Source of the DNA: Actinomadura terrae
Lineage (GTDB): Bacteria; Actinomycetota; Actinomycetes; Streptosporangiales; Streptosporangiaceae
NCBI RefSeq assembly: GCF_022751215.1
Contig: NZ_JAICDG010000006.1
Coordinates: forward strand, 310,001-374,000
Length of the DNA: 64,000 nucleotides
Direction of reading: 5' to 3'
Shown here piece by piece: positions 35,100-44,180 of the stretch. Positions within the stretch are counted from its first letter, which is position 1; the number at the start of each line of letters is the position of its first letter. A program made the position numbers and the translations under genes. Below the pieces are notes generated by a model. It worked only from the letters and a program-made list of their open reading frames with translations. It searched no databases and was not told where the DNA came from.

Positions 35100-35209
35100 A
35101 TGGTCCGGCAATTCTCTGCCTTCCGGGCATTTCCCGGAAGCCCCCATCAGAGTGCCGATCCACCCCCGGAAGCAGCAACGCATTTTCGATCATCCCCTGG
35201 GGGGCGGGG

Positions 35210-36082
35210 TCAGGGGTCGGGGTCGGCGCGGACCAGTTTCGGCATCGCCTCGGCGGCGGGGCCGGCCCACCAGGCGGTGGGGTCGGCGCCGGGCGGGAGG
35301 GCCTTGAGGGCCTTCTCGCAGCCGGGGCACATGCTCGCCGTCCAGTCGAGCGTGACGGGTAAGGCGCCGTCAGCGGACGACCGCGTCCCCCAGAAGCGCA
35401 TGACGTCGTCGGCGTCGACCAACCGGTCGGCGGCGGTGTGGCGGACGGGGTCAGGACCGGCCGCAGCCGCCCATTCGGTGTGCTCGGCCAGCAGCTGCCA
35501 GGCCAGACCGCGCACGAGGTTGGCCGCCGTGAGCATGCTCGCGTAGGGCACGCGCTCGGCCGCGGCCTCGGGCAGGCCGAAGCGGTGCAGCCCGGCCGTC
35601 TCGACCCGCAGGGACGGGCCGCCGTCGTCGGAGGCGATGAAGACCGACACCCAGTCGTCTCCCGGGACGAACCGCTCCGGTTCGGTGGGCGGGCCCTCGT
35701 CGCCGGGCAGCACCCGGGACGAGTCGAGGTCGGCGACGGTCCCGCCCGTGGCCGCCGCCAGGGTGCGGGCGAGGAGGCGGGTCGCCTGCGCGTGCCGGGG
35801 CTGGGCGGCGGGGGCGGCGACCGACGTGACCGCAAGGTGCCGGGCGGCGCCCACCAGGTCCGGCGTGCCGCCGAGGGCGCGCAGCCGCTCCCGGTACGTG
35901 CCGGGTGGTGTGGGCTCGATGGTCAGGGCCGGGGTGCCGATGAGCTCGGCGGCGACCCGGCCCAGATCGCCGCCCACGGCGTCCGCCAGGTAGTCGGGGC
36001 CCGGGACGGTCCGCGCGTCGGTGGCGACCAGGAACCGCGTGGTCACCGTCTCGGGAAGGTGCAGGATGAGCCGCTCGCCCAC
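35210..36082 (-). CDS. Hypothetical protein, 290 aa
   Basis: A soluble protein without recognised domain. It opens MGERLILHLPETVTTRFLVA and has a helical middle (RHAQATRLLARTLAAATGG) and a segment WVSVFIASDDGGPSLRVETA. The C-terminal part contains a SMCPGCEKALKAL pair of Cys that could bind metal or be redox-active, in a context (WTASMCPGCEKAL) not typical of thioredoxins. It is flanked by tRNA-Asn and a GNAT gene on the same strand, with gaps of 110 bp on each side, so is probably transcribed alone. Confidence 0.7.
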   Translation of the reverse strand: MGERLILHLPETVTTRFLVATDARTVPGPDYLADAVGGDLGRVAAELIGTPALTIEPTPPGTYRERLRALGGTPDLVGAARHLAVTSVAAPAAQPRHAQATRLLARTLAAATGGTVADLDSSRVLPGDEGPPTEPERFVPGDDWVSVFIASDDGGPSLRVETAGLHRFGLPEAAAERVPYASMLTAANLVRGLAWQLLAEHTEWAAAAGPDPVRHTAADRLVDADDVMRFWGTRSSADGALPVTLDWTASMCPGCEKALKALPPGADPTAWWAGPAAEAMPKLVRADPDP

Positions 36083-36196
36083 GGGGCCGCCTCCGGATGC
36101 TCGGGCGCGTCCCCTCCGGATCGCGCTCCGAGACCAACCCTCGCCGCCGCCGCGGCCCCCGCCTACTGGAACGCCGTTCTGTGGAAAACCCCCGCG

Positions 36197-37171
36197 TCAG
36201 GGCAGGGCGCTCACGGCGGCCTGGTACTCGCGGGACTCGCGCTCGACGCGGAAGCCCAGCTCCTCGTTGACCGCGAGCATGGGGGTGTTGTCGCCGACGT
36301 TGTCGGTCTCGATCTCGCGGACGTCGGGCCGCTCCTCGGCGAGCCAGCGGAGCATCGCGGCCTTGACCCAGATGCCGAGGCGGCGGCCGCGGTGCTCGGG
36401 GGCGACGGCCGTGTCGTACTGCGCGGCGCGGCCCGCGGCGTCGAGGGGCACGACGACCTCGGTGAATCCGGCGATCGCGGCGCCGTCCAGGGCGGCGACG
36501 GTGTAGAGGTCGTCGCCGCGCTTGGCGACCAGCTCGGCCATCTCGCGGACGCGGTCGGCGTCCCACGGGGTGCCCTCGTACTCGGCGAGGTCGGCCATGG
36601 CGGTCTTGGCCCGCGCGAGGGCGGAGGCGTGCTCGTCGGGGACGACACCGCGCCAGCGGACGAGCCGGTACCCGGCCGGGCCTTCGGCGAGCAGCCGCGC
36701 GACGTGCCCGGGCGGTAGGCCGTCCAGGTCGAGCAGCATGCCCCGCAGGGTCAGGACGCACTCGAAACCGTGCGACTCCAGGAACGGGACGGCGGGGGTT
36801 CCGGCGAGCACCTGGGCGATCACGCTGGTCCGGTCGTCGGCGCGCAGGCCGTCCGCGGCGACGGCCATCAGGCGGCGGCCGAGGCCGCGCCGCCGGTGCT
36901 CGGGGCGGACGCGGATGTCGATCTCGGCGGGGCGGACGGTCCCCGCCTCGCCGGGCAGCCGGAGCTCGGCGACCGCGGCCAGCCCCGCCCCCTCCTCCTC
37001 GACGCCCCACAGCCGCTGCCGGGACATGAGGCCGCCGAGCAGGCGCTCGGCGGTCTGCTCGGGCTGCGGCGCCGGGTCGCCCGGGGAGTCGGCTGCGTGG
37101 ACGGCCGCGAGCACGTCGTGCCACTGCCGGATCCGCGCGTCCGTCGGATCATCGAGCGCGATGACGTCCAT
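36197..37171 (-). CDS. GNAT acetyltransferase with two GNAT domains (mycothiol-synthase-like layout)
   Basis: A 324-residue tandem GNAT protein. The first domain has the acetyl-CoA loop RVRPEHRRRGLGRRLMAVA (about 97-115), the second VAPEHRGRRLGIWVKAAML (about 262-280) with NTPMLAVNEELGFRVE at its end. Mycothiol synthase MshD has the same two-domain organisation, but the substrate-binding residues cannot be judged, and similar proteins of unknown substrate are frequent in actinomycetes. ATG 37171. Upstream of it on the same strand is meaB, 78 bp away. Confidence 0.85.
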   Translation of the reverse strand: MDVIALDDPTDARIRQWHDVLAAVHAADSPGDPAPQPEQTAERLLGGLMSRQRLWGVEEEGAGLAAVAELRLPGEAGTVRPAEIDIRVRPEHRRRGLGRRLMAVAADGLRADDRTSVIAQVLAGTPAVPFLESHGFECVLTLRGMLLDLDGLPPGHVARLLAEGPAGYRLVRWRGVVPDEHASALARAKTAMADLAEYEGTPWDADRVREMAELVAKRGDDLYTVAALDGAAIAGFTEVVVPLDAAGRAAQYDTAVAPEHRGRRLGIWVKAAMLRWLAEERPDVREIETDNVGDNTPMLAVNEELGFRVERESREYQAAVSALP

Positions 37172-37249
37172 CCGACTTTTGTACCGGATCCCGGGGCGCC
37201 GCGACCGTGACCCGGCACAACCGGGGGTTTCGGACGACGGTAACCCCGG

Positions 37250-38230
37250 TCAGCAGCCCCGCGAGAACGCCTCCAGGATGCGCTCGGCGGCCAGCGCCGG
37301 CGGCAGCGTGCCGTCGGCGACGCGGCGTTCCAGGTCGGGGGCCAGTTCCCGGACGGACGGATGCGCGCGCAGGTCCGCCAGGAGCCGCTCGCGGACCATC
37401 GCCCACGTCCACCCGACCTGCTGGCGGCGGCGCCGCTCCTCCAGCTCGCCGGACTCGCGGAGCCGGTCCTGGTGCTCGACGAGCCGGTTCCACACCTCCT
37501 CCAAGCCCGTTCCGTCCTTGGCGCTGCACGTCAGGACCGGGGTGTCGCGGCGCTCGTCGCTGCGGAGCAGGCGCAGGGCGCCCGACAGCTCCCGGGCGGC
37601 CCGCCTGGCCTCCAGCTTGTGCTCGCCGTCGGCCTTGTTCACGGCGATGACGTCGGCCAGCTCCAGCACGCCCTTCTTGATGCCCTGGAGCTGGTCGCCG
37701 GTGCGGGCGAGGGTGAGGAACAGGAACGAGTCGACCATCTCGGCGACGGTCGTCTCGGACTGCCCGACGCCGACCGTCTCGACCAGGACGACGTCGTACC
37801 CGGCGGCCTCCATGACGACCATCGCCTCGCGGGTGGCCCGGGCGACGCCGCCGAGGGTCCCGGCGGTCGGCGAGGGGCGGATGAAGGCGTTCGGGTCGGC
37901 CGAGAGGCGCTGCATGCGGGTCTTGTCGCCGAGGATGCTGCCGCCCGACCGGGTGGAGGACGGGTCGACGGCGAGCACCGCGACCCGGTGCCCCTCGGCG
38001 GTGAGGGCGGTGCCGAGGGCGTCGATGAACGTGGACTTGCCGACGCCGGGGACGCCCGTGATCCCGACCCGGCGGGCTCCTCCGGCGCGCGGGGCCAGCT
38101 CGGCGAGCAGCCGCTGCGCCAGCTCCCGGTCGGCCGGACGGCTGGACTCCACGAGCGTGATCGCCCGCGCGATCCACGCCCGCGACCCGTCCCGCACGCC
38201 GGCGGCGTAGTCCTCCAGCCCCGGTCTCAC
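37250..38230 (-). CDS. meaB: Methylmalonyl-CoA mutase-associated GTPase MeaB
   Basis: A 326-residue G3E-type GTPase that protects and reloads methylmalonyl-CoA mutase with adenosylcobalamin. P-loop GVPGVGKST, VLAVDPSSTRSGGSILGDKT, switch region VETVGVGQSE and the guanine motif NKAD are all present, as is the C-terminal dimerisation arm (QVGWTWAMVRERLL). GTG 38230 overlaps the stop of mutB by 4 bp (GTGA), so it is translationally coupled to the mutase it serves. Confidence 0.95.
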   Translation of the reverse strand: MRPGLEDYAAGVRDGSRAWIARAITLVESSRPADRELAQRLLAELAPRAGGARRVGITGVPGVGKSTFIDALGTALTAEGHRVAVLAVDPSSTRSGGSILGDKTRMQRLSADPNAFIRPSPTAGTLGGVARATREAMVVMEAAGYDVVLVETVGVGQSETTVAEMVDSFLFLTLARTGDQLQGIKKGVLELADVIAVNKADGEHKLEARRAARELSGALRLLRSDERRDTPVLTCSAKDGTGLEEVWNRLVEHQDRLRESGELEERRRRQQVGWTWAMVRERLLADLRAHPSVRELAPDLERRVADGTLPPALAAERILEAFSRGC

Positions 38231-40440
38231 CGGGACGCGTGCCCGAGCCTCGCGGCCAGCTCCTCCAGCAGGCCGGTCGCCGCGTCCGCCAGCACGGTCC
38301 CGGGCGGGAAGATCGCCGAGGCGCCCGCGGTGCGCAGCTCGTCGAAGTCCTGCGGGGGGATGACGCCGCCGACGACGATCACGATGTCGTCGCGGCCGAG
38401 CGCCGCCAGCTCCTCGCGCAGCGCGGGGACGAGCGTGAGGTGCCCCGCCGCGAGGGAGTTGACGCCGACGATGTGCACGTCGGCCTCGACGGCCTGCCGG
38501 GCGACCTCGCCGGGGGTCTGGAACAGCGGGCCCACGTCCACGTCGAAGCCGAGGTCGGCGAACCCGGTCGCGATGACCTTCTGGCCGCGGTCGTGGCCGT
38601 CCTGGCCCATCTTGGCGACGAGGATGCGGGGGCGGCGCCCCTCGGCCTCCTCGAACGCGGCGGCCGCGGCGCGGGCCCGCTCGATGTCGCTCGCCCCGCC
38701 CGCCTCGTCCCGGTACACACCGGAGATCGTACGGATCTGCGCGGCGTGCCGCCCGTACGCCCGCTCCAGCGCGTCGGAGATCTCCCCGACGGTGGCCTTG
38801 GCGCGGGCGGCGTCGATGGCGAGGGCGAGCAGGTTCTGCTCCAGGCCGGGCGCGCGGGTGCCGTCGGCGGCGGCCTCGGCGGCGCGGGTCAGGGCCGCCA
38901 GCGCCGCCTCGGCCGCCGCCCCGTCGCGCTCCTCGCGCAGCCGCCGGAGCTTGTCGATCTGCTGTGCGCGGACGGCGGCGTTGTCGACCTTGAGGACCTC
39001 GATGTGCTGCTCGACGTCGGGACGGTACTTGTTGACGCCGACGACGGGCTGGCGGCCGGAGTCGATGCGCGCCTGGGTGCGGGCGGCGGCCTCCTCGATG
39101 CGCAGCTTCGGCAGCCCCTCGTCGATGGCGCGGGCCATCCCCCCGGCCCGCTCGACCTCGCTGATATGGCCCCAGGCGCGACGGGCGAGGTCGTAGGTGA
39201 GGCGCTCGACGTAGGCGCTGCCGCCCCACGGGTCGATGGCGCGGGTCGTCCCGGACTCCTGCTGGAGGAGCAGTTGCGTGTTGCGGGCGATGCGGGCGGA
39301 GAAGTCGGTGGGCAGCGCGAGCGCCTCGTCCAGCGCGTTGGTGTGCAGCGACTGGGTGTGCCCCTGGGTGGCGGCCATGGCCTCGACGCAGGTGCGGGCG
39401 ACGTTGTTGAAGGCGTCCTGCGCGGTGAGCGACCAGCCGGAGGTCTGGCAGTGCGTCCGCAGCGACAGCGACTTGGGGTTGGTCGGGTCGAAGCCCTTCA
39501 CCAGCCGCGCCCACAGCAGCCGGGCGGCGCGGAGCTTGGCGACCTCCATGAAGAAGTTCATCCCGATCGCCCAGAAGAACGACAGGCGCGGCGCGAACGC
39601 GTCGATGTCCAGGCCCGCGTCGCGTCCGGCGCGGATGTACTCGACGCCGTCGGCGAGGGTGTAGGCCAGCTCCAGGTCGGCGGTGGCCCCGGCCTCCTGG
39701 ATGTGGTAGCCGGAGATCGAGATCGAGTTGTACTTCGGCATCCGCCGCGAGGTGAACGCGAAGATGTCGGAGATGATCCGCATCGACGGCGCCGGGGGGT
39801 AGATGTAGGTGTTGCGGACCATGAACTCCTTGAGGATGTCGTTCTGGATGGTCCCGGCGAGGGCCTCCGGCGCGACGCCCTGCTCCTCCGCTGCCGCGAT
39901 GTAGAGGGCGAGGACGGGCAGGACGGCCCCGTTCATGGTCATCGACACGCTCATCCGGTCCAGCGGAATGCCGTCGAAGAGCTGCCGCATGTCGTAGATC
40001 GAGTCGATCGCGACCCCGGCCATGCCGACGTCGCCCGCCACGCGCGGGTGGTCGGAGTCGTAGCCGCGGTGGGTGGCGAGGTCGAACGCGACCGACAGGC
40101 CCTTCTGCCCGGCGGCGAGGTTGCGCCGGTAGAAGGCGTTGGACTCCTCGGCGGTGGAGAACCCCGCGTACTGGCGGATCGTCCACGGCTGGGTGGCGTA
40201 CATGGCCGGGTAGGGGCCGCGCAGGTAGGGGGCGATGCCCGGGAGGGTGTCGAGGAAGTCGACGCCCGCGAGGTCGTCGGCGGTGTAGAGGGGCTGGACG
40301 CCGATGCCCTCGGGCGTCTCCCAGGCCAGGGCGGCGGGGTCACGGCCGGTGGCCTCCGCGACGGCCCCGCGCCAGCGCTCGGCGGCCGCGTCGGCGGGCG
40401 GCGGGGCCCCGAGGTCGATGTCGGCGAAGTCGGGGATCAT
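38227..40440 (-). CDS. mutB: Methylmalonyl-CoA mutase, large (catalytic) subunit
   Basis: Interconverts methylmalonyl-CoA and succinyl-CoA with adenosylcobalamin, linking odd-chain fatty acid, valine and propionate metabolism with polyketide precursor supply. 737 residues: TIM-barrel part with GVQPLYTADDL, FGFSTAEESNAFYR-like start of the substrate region (QYAGFSTAEESNAFYRRNLA), YHIQEAGATADLELAYTLAD, and RNTQLLLQQESGTTRAIDPW. The C-terminal B12 domain has the DxHxxG motif in KMGQDGHDRGQKV (Asp614, His616 as cobalt ligand) and GVNSLAAGHLTLVP. It overlaps mutA upstream (ATGA, 40437-40440) and meaB downstream. Confidence 0.96.
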   Translation of the reverse strand: MIPDFADIDLGAPPPADAAAERWRGAVAEATGRDPAALAWETPEGIGVQPLYTADDLAGVDFLDTLPGIAPYLRGPYPAMYATQPWTIRQYAGFSTAEESNAFYRRNLAAGQKGLSVAFDLATHRGYDSDHPRVAGDVGMAGVAIDSIYDMRQLFDGIPLDRMSVSMTMNGAVLPVLALYIAAAEEQGVAPEALAGTIQNDILKEFMVRNTYIYPPAPSMRIISDIFAFTSRRMPKYNSISISGYHIQEAGATADLELAYTLADGVEYIRAGRDAGLDIDAFAPRLSFFWAIGMNFFMEVAKLRAARLLWARLVKGFDPTNPKSLSLRTHCQTSGWSLTAQDAFNNVARTCVEAMAATQGHTQSLHTNALDEALALPTDFSARIARNTQLLLQQESGTTRAIDPWGGSAYVERLTYDLARRAWGHISEVERAGGMARAIDEGLPKLRIEEAAARTQARIDSGRQPVVGVNKYRPDVEQHIEVLKVDNAAVRAQQIDKLRRLREERDGAAAEAALAALTRAAEAAADGTRAPGLEQNLLALAIDAARAKATVGEISDALERAYGRHAAQIRTISGVYRDEAGGASDIERARAAAAAFEEAEGRRPRILVAKMGQDGHDRGQKVIATGFADLGFDVDVGPLFQTPGEVARQAVEADVHIVGVNSLAAGHLTLVPALREELAALGRDDIVIVVGGVIPPQDFDELRTAGASAIFPPGTVLADAATGLLEELAARLGHASR

Positions 40441-42260
40441 CGCTTCACTCCCAGATCGTGGAGGGTGGTCTCCAGCGCCTCGACCGCGTCGCAGCCCGCG
40501 AACACGGTGGCGTCGACCCCCTCGTAGGTTCCCTTACCCGCGAGCCAGACCTTCACCGCACCGCCGTCCCGCAGGACGCGGGCGGCCTCGGCGGCCTCCT
40601 CCGCGTAGACGCGGTCGCTGGAGCACAGGCACGCCACGGTCGCGCCGGACGCCGCGAACTCGCCGGGGGCGCCGGTCACCGTCTCGATCCCGCCCGCCTG
40701 GAAGAGGTTGGCGGCGAAGGACGCGCGCGCCGTGTGGACGGCGACGGGCCCGAGCACCGCGAGGAAGACGCGGGGGCGCGTCCCGGTCGCCTCGGCGTGG
40801 GCGTCGGAGCGGTCCCGGAGGGCCTCGAAGTCCTGCGCGTAGGTGACGACGGGCAGCCCGCCCCCCGGACGCGGTGGCGCCGGTTCCCGCTCCGGCAGCG
40901 TCTCGGCGAGGTTCGGGAACTCGCTGACGCCGGTGAGCGGGGCCTCGCGGCGGGCGATGGCGGCGCGGCGGCGCGCCCACGTCGCGGCGAGCCGGTCCGC
41001 GATCAGGCCCGATTCCAGGGCGGCGGCGAAGCCCCCGGCCCGCTCGATCTCGGTGAACCACGCCCAGGCGGCCCGGGCCGTGTCCTCGGTGAGGCGCTCC
41101 ACGTACCAGGAGCCGCCCGCCGGGTCGGCCACGCGGTCGAGGCTCGCCTCCTCCAGCAGCAGCGTGTGGGTGTTGCGGGCGATGCGGCGGGCGAAGTCGT
41201 CGGGGAGGCCGAGCCGGGCGTCGAAGGGGCGGACGGTGACCGCGTCGGCGCCGCCGGTCCCCGCCGCGAACGCCGCGACGGTGGTGCGCAGCATGTTCAC
41301 CCACGGGTCCCGGCGCGTCATCATCGCCGCCGAGGTCACCGCGTGCACGCGCGCCGCCGCGCCCTCGGACGCGCCGCTCACCTCGGCGACCCGCGCCCAC
41401 AGCCGGCGCAGCGCGCGGATCTTGGCGATCGAGGAGAACTGGTCGGCGTTCACCGCGAGCCGGAACTCGATCTGCCCGAAGGCCGCGTCCACGCCGAGCC
41501 CGGAGCCGGTGAGGGCGCGCAGGTAGGCGACCCCGGCGGCGACCGCCACGCCCAGCTCGTCGGCGTCGCCGCCGCCCGCGTCGTGGTGGACGGTGCCGTC
41601 CACGGTGATCGCCCGCAGCCGCGGGAAGTCGCGGACGCACCGCGCGGCCAGCTCCGCCGCCTCGTCCAGGGAGCCCGCGGAGCCGGTGCGCGCCTGGAGC
41701 CCGAGCGGATCGGCGCCGAGGTTGCCCGCTACCGTTGGCCCGTTCCCGCCCTCGGCGGCCAGCGCGAAGAACGCCTCGGCGGCCTCGCGGGTCTGGTCCG
41801 CCGCGTCCAGGACGACGGGCGCCAGGTCCAGCAGGACGCCGCGCAGCGCCTCGGACAGCGCGGCGGGGGCGAGCCCCGCGCCGCCGACCTCCAGCCAGAC
41901 GGACGTGACGCCGTTCTCCAGGTCGGCGAGGACCGCCTCCCGGACGGCCGCCGGATCCGGGCCCGCGTGCCGCTGCCGGACGTCCCATCCCGCGAGCCCC
42001 TCGCCGCCCGCCCGCACCTGGCGGACGTAGGGCACGAGCCCCGGGCGTCCCGACGGGGCGTCGGCACGGGTGGAGAGCGCCGGGACCGGCACCCCGTCGT
42101 AGGACCGGTGGGCCAGCAGGCCCTCGATCTCCTCCAGGGGGGTGTCGTCGGTCGCCGCGCCGGACTTGCGCAGCACCCCCCGCACCATCTCCCGCCACCG
42201 GTCGCGCTCGGCCGGGGGGAAGGCGGCGGCCAGTTCCAGATCCTCAGGCGGCACCGTCAT
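40437..42260 (-). CDS. mutA: Methylmalonyl-CoA mutase, small subunit
   Basis: 607 residues, homologous to mutB but specialised as non-catalytic partner. The barrel features are degenerate (PGLVPYVRQVRAGGEGLAGW, FRLAVNADQFSSIAKIRALR), RRDPWVNMLRTTVAAFAAGTGGADAVTVRPFD and RNTHTLLLEEASLDRVADPA remain. The C-terminal cobalamin-like domain (VFLAVLGPVAVHTARASFAA) lacks the DxHxxG cobalt-binding motif, as expected for the small subunit. It is the first gene of mutA-mutB-meaB. Upstream on the other strand begins the HGxxx-type small protein. Confidence 0.95.
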   Translation of the reverse strand: MTVPPEDLELAAAFPPAERDRWREMVRGVLRKSGAATDDTPLEEIEGLLAHRSYDGVPVPALSTRADAPSGRPGLVPYVRQVRAGGEGLAGWDVRQRHAGPDPAAVREAVLADLENGVTSVWLEVGGAGLAPAALSEALRGVLLDLAPVVLDAADQTREAAEAFFALAAEGGNGPTVAGNLGADPLGLQARTGSAGSLDEAAELAARCVRDFPRLRAITVDGTVHHDAGGGDADELGVAVAAGVAYLRALTGSGLGVDAAFGQIEFRLAVNADQFSSIAKIRALRRLWARVAEVSGASEGAAARVHAVTSAAMMTRRDPWVNMLRTTVAAFAAGTGGADAVTVRPFDARLGLPDDFARRIARNTHTLLLEEASLDRVADPAGGSWYVERLTEDTARAAWAWFTEIERAGGFAAALESGLIADRLAATWARRRAAIARREAPLTGVSEFPNLAETLPEREPAPPRPGGGLPVVTYAQDFEALRDRSDAHAEATGTRPRVFLAVLGPVAVHTARASFAANLFQAGGIETVTGAPGEFAASGATVACLCSSDRVYAEEAAEAARVLRDGGAVKVWLAGKGTYEGVDATVFAGCDAVEALETTLHDLGVKR

Positions 42261-42393
42261 GTCCTGGATCGTAGGCGAGCCGCCGGAACCGCGCCGAGCG
42301 CGGGTACGGCACCCCGCCGGGCCCTGTGGGGCGGGGCGTTGCTAGAGTGCCGCTCACAGCCCCGCCGGAACCGTGAAGAGGGAAGACGAACGC

Positions 42394-42603
42394 ATGTCGA
42401 GTGGCAGCCACGCCGGACGCCCGAAGTCCTGGATCGCCGTGGCCATCATCTTCGCCGGCTTCGCCGTCGGCGGCCTGGGCATCGTCATGGGCCCGAACTG
42501 GGCCGTGTTCGGCGCCGGCGCCGCGGTCGCCGTGCTCGGCGGGATCCTCGCGTTCGCCGTCGACATCATGACCGACGTCGTCGTCGACGACCCCCGCCAG
42601 TAG
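42394..42603 (+). CDS. Small membrane protein, HGxxPAAW-like, 69 aa
   Basis: Two membrane helices (WIAVAIIFAGFAVGGLGIVM and VFGAGAAVAVLGGILAFAVD) follow a short hydrophilic start SSGSHAGRPKSW, which resembles the HGxxPAAWT signature of small actinobacterial membrane proteins. An extended -10-like TGCTAGAGT (42339-42347) lies before it. The tail is acidic (TDVVVDDPRQ). Function unknown; it is followed by another small membrane protein 19 bp on. Confidence 0.75.
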   Translation: MSSGSHAGRPKSWIAVAIIFAGFAVGGLGIVMGPNWAVFGAGAAVAVLGGILAFAVDIMTDVVVDDPRQ

Positions 42604-42622
42604 CGCTGATCGGCCAGTAGCG

Positions 42623-42796
42623 ATGTTCGGTCGGCCCCCGTTCGAGGAGCGGCTCGCCGCGCGGGCGCGCGAGCGGGGGCCGCTCAAGCCCGGCACCGTC
42701 TTCCCCCACGCCCCGGCCAAGATGCTCTTCTTCTTCGGTTTCGGCGTCGTGGTCGTCACCCACCTCATCGCCCTGTCGATGTACTTCTTCACCTGA
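42623..42796 (+). CDS. Small single-helix membrane protein, 57 aa
   Basis: A complete short frame with strongly G/C-biased third positions. The product begins MFGRPPFEERLAARARERG and has one membrane helix (KMLFFFGFGVVVVTHLIALS) ending in MYFFT. It starts 19 bp after the preceding small membrane gene and ends just before a hairpin with a T run, so the two form a tiny operon. Function unknown. Confidence 0.7.
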   Translation: MFGRPPFEERLAARARERGPLKPGTVFPHAPAKMLFFFGFGVVVVTHLIALSMYFFT

Positions 42797-42811
42797 GCCG
42801 TTCGCCACGGG

Positions 42812-42835
42812 ACGCCACCTTCGGCGGGCGTTTTT
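42812..42835 (+). terminator. Terminator after the small membrane protein pair
   Basis: ACGCC and GGCGT bracket a short hairpin (42812-42831) directly followed by TTTTT, 15 bp past the stop of the 57-aa gene. Confidence 0.55.
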
Positions 42836-42934
42836 CGTCAACTGACGCGGCAGTCCCGACGGGTGCTTTCCCGGCGAAGGTCACGTACGGTCGAGGGCGA
42901 CATGCGCGCGTCTCCCCGACCCCGAGGTGGTGGG

Positions 42935-44038
42935 ATGGCCCTGCGAATCGGCATCGAGGAGGAGTACTTCGTCGTCGATCCCGGATCGCGCGAGGTCGTC
43001 CCCCGGGCCGCCGCCGTGGTCCGCGGAGCCCGGCCGGCGCTGGGCGAGCGGGTCTCCACGGAGCTGGTCGACTTCCTCGCCGAGGCCAAGACGTCCCCCT
43101 GCGACGACCTCGCCAAGCTGGAGGAGCAGATCAGGTCGATGCGGGCCGCGATGGCCGGGGCCGCCGCGGCCGAGGGCGTGCGGCTCGCCGCGTCCGGGAC
43201 GCCGGTGCTCGGCGACCTCGTCCCCGCGCCCATCACGGCGGGCGCCCGGTACGCCGAGAGCCTCGCGACCTACCGGGGCTTGGACGACGAGCAGTGCATC
43301 TGCTCGTGCCACGTCCACGTCGAGATGCCCGACCGGGAGCGCGCCGTCCAGGTCAGCAACCACCTGCGGCCCTGGCTGCCGACGCTGGTGGCGCTCGCGG
43401 CCAACTCGCCGTACTGGGCGGGCCGCGACACCGGCCACGCCTGCTGGCGGGTGATGACGTGGGCGCGCTGGCCGGTGGCGGGGCCGCCGCCGTTCTTCGA
43501 GTCCCACGGCCACTACGAGGAGCTCGTCGGGACGCTGCTCGGCTGCGGCGCGCTGATGGACACCGGGACGATCTTCTGGGACGTCCGGCCGTCCGCGCGG
43601 CTGCCGACGCTGGAGATCCGGCTGGCCGACGTCGCCCCGACCGCCGCCGACGCGACCGTGTTCGCCGCGCTCACCCGGGCGCTGGTCCAGGTGTCGGCCG
43701 AGGCGGCGGAGGCGGGCGAGCGGGCGCCCGCCGCGCCCCAGGAGATGCTGCGCGCGGCGTACTGGCTGGCGGCGCGCGACGGCCTGGCCGGGACGGGCCT
43801 GGACGTGCTCACCGGCCGTCCCGCGGCGTTCCGGCGGCTGGCCGCGGACCTGCTGGCGCACGTCCGGCCCGCGCTGCGAGGCACCGGCGACCTCGACCGG
43901 GTGACGGCGGGCGTGCGGCGGCTGATCACCGGCGGGACGGGCGCCGAGCGGCAGCGCGCCGCCTACCGCAGGCGGGGCCGCCTCACCGACGTCGTGGACT
44001 CCTGCCTGCTGCGCGAGGACACCGCCGTCCCCGCCTGA
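42935..44038 (+). CDS. Carboxylate-amine ligase, YbdK/glutamate-cysteine ligase type 2 family
   Basis: 367 residues, an ATP-grasp-like GCS2 fold that joins a carboxylate to an amine. The start MALRIGIEEEYFVVDPGSRE holds the metal/ATP-binding Glu cluster. Other conserved parts are CICSCHVHVEMPDRERAVQV, LAANSPYWAGRDTGHACWR, FWDVRPSARLPTLEIRLADV (metal site) and the final YRRRGRLTDVVD. E. coli YbdK has weak glutamate-cysteine ligase activity; actinomycetes that use mycothiol keep such genes with unknown physiological substrate. ATG 42935 follows GAGGTGG; ATG 42902 is a longer alternative without family support. Confidence 0.9.
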   Translation: MALRIGIEEEYFVVDPGSREVVPRAAAVVRGARPALGERVSTELVDFLAEAKTSPCDDLAKLEEQIRSMRAAMAGAAAAEGVRLAASGTPVLGDLVPAPITAGARYAESLATYRGLDDEQCICSCHVHVEMPDRERAVQVSNHLRPWLPTLVALAANSPYWAGRDTGHACWRVMTWARWPVAGPPPFFESHGHYEELVGTLLGCGALMDTGTIFWDVRPSARLPTLEIRLADVAPTAADATVFAALTRALVQVSAEAAEAGERAPAAPQEMLRAAYWLAARDGLAGTGLDVLTGRPAAFRRLAADLLAHVRPALRGTGDLDRVTAGVRRLITGGTGAERQRAAYRRRGRLTDVVDSCLLREDTAVPA

Positions 44039-44180
44039 GCGGCACCGTCTCCCGGCCCGAGCGATACGCCGAACCGGCGGGCGGAGGGCCGCCGGGCGGA
44101 GGGCGCGTGCGCTTGACGTCGCACACCGCGTACGCTCAACAGGATGCAGGCGGCAGCGGTACGAATGGAGTAATGGCACG

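Noticed and set aside
37250..40186. 978-codon frame as a mutase-GTPase fusion
   Set aside because: Only the meaB part has real motifs; the rest is a shifted frame of mutB, and the GTGA overlap sets separate genes.
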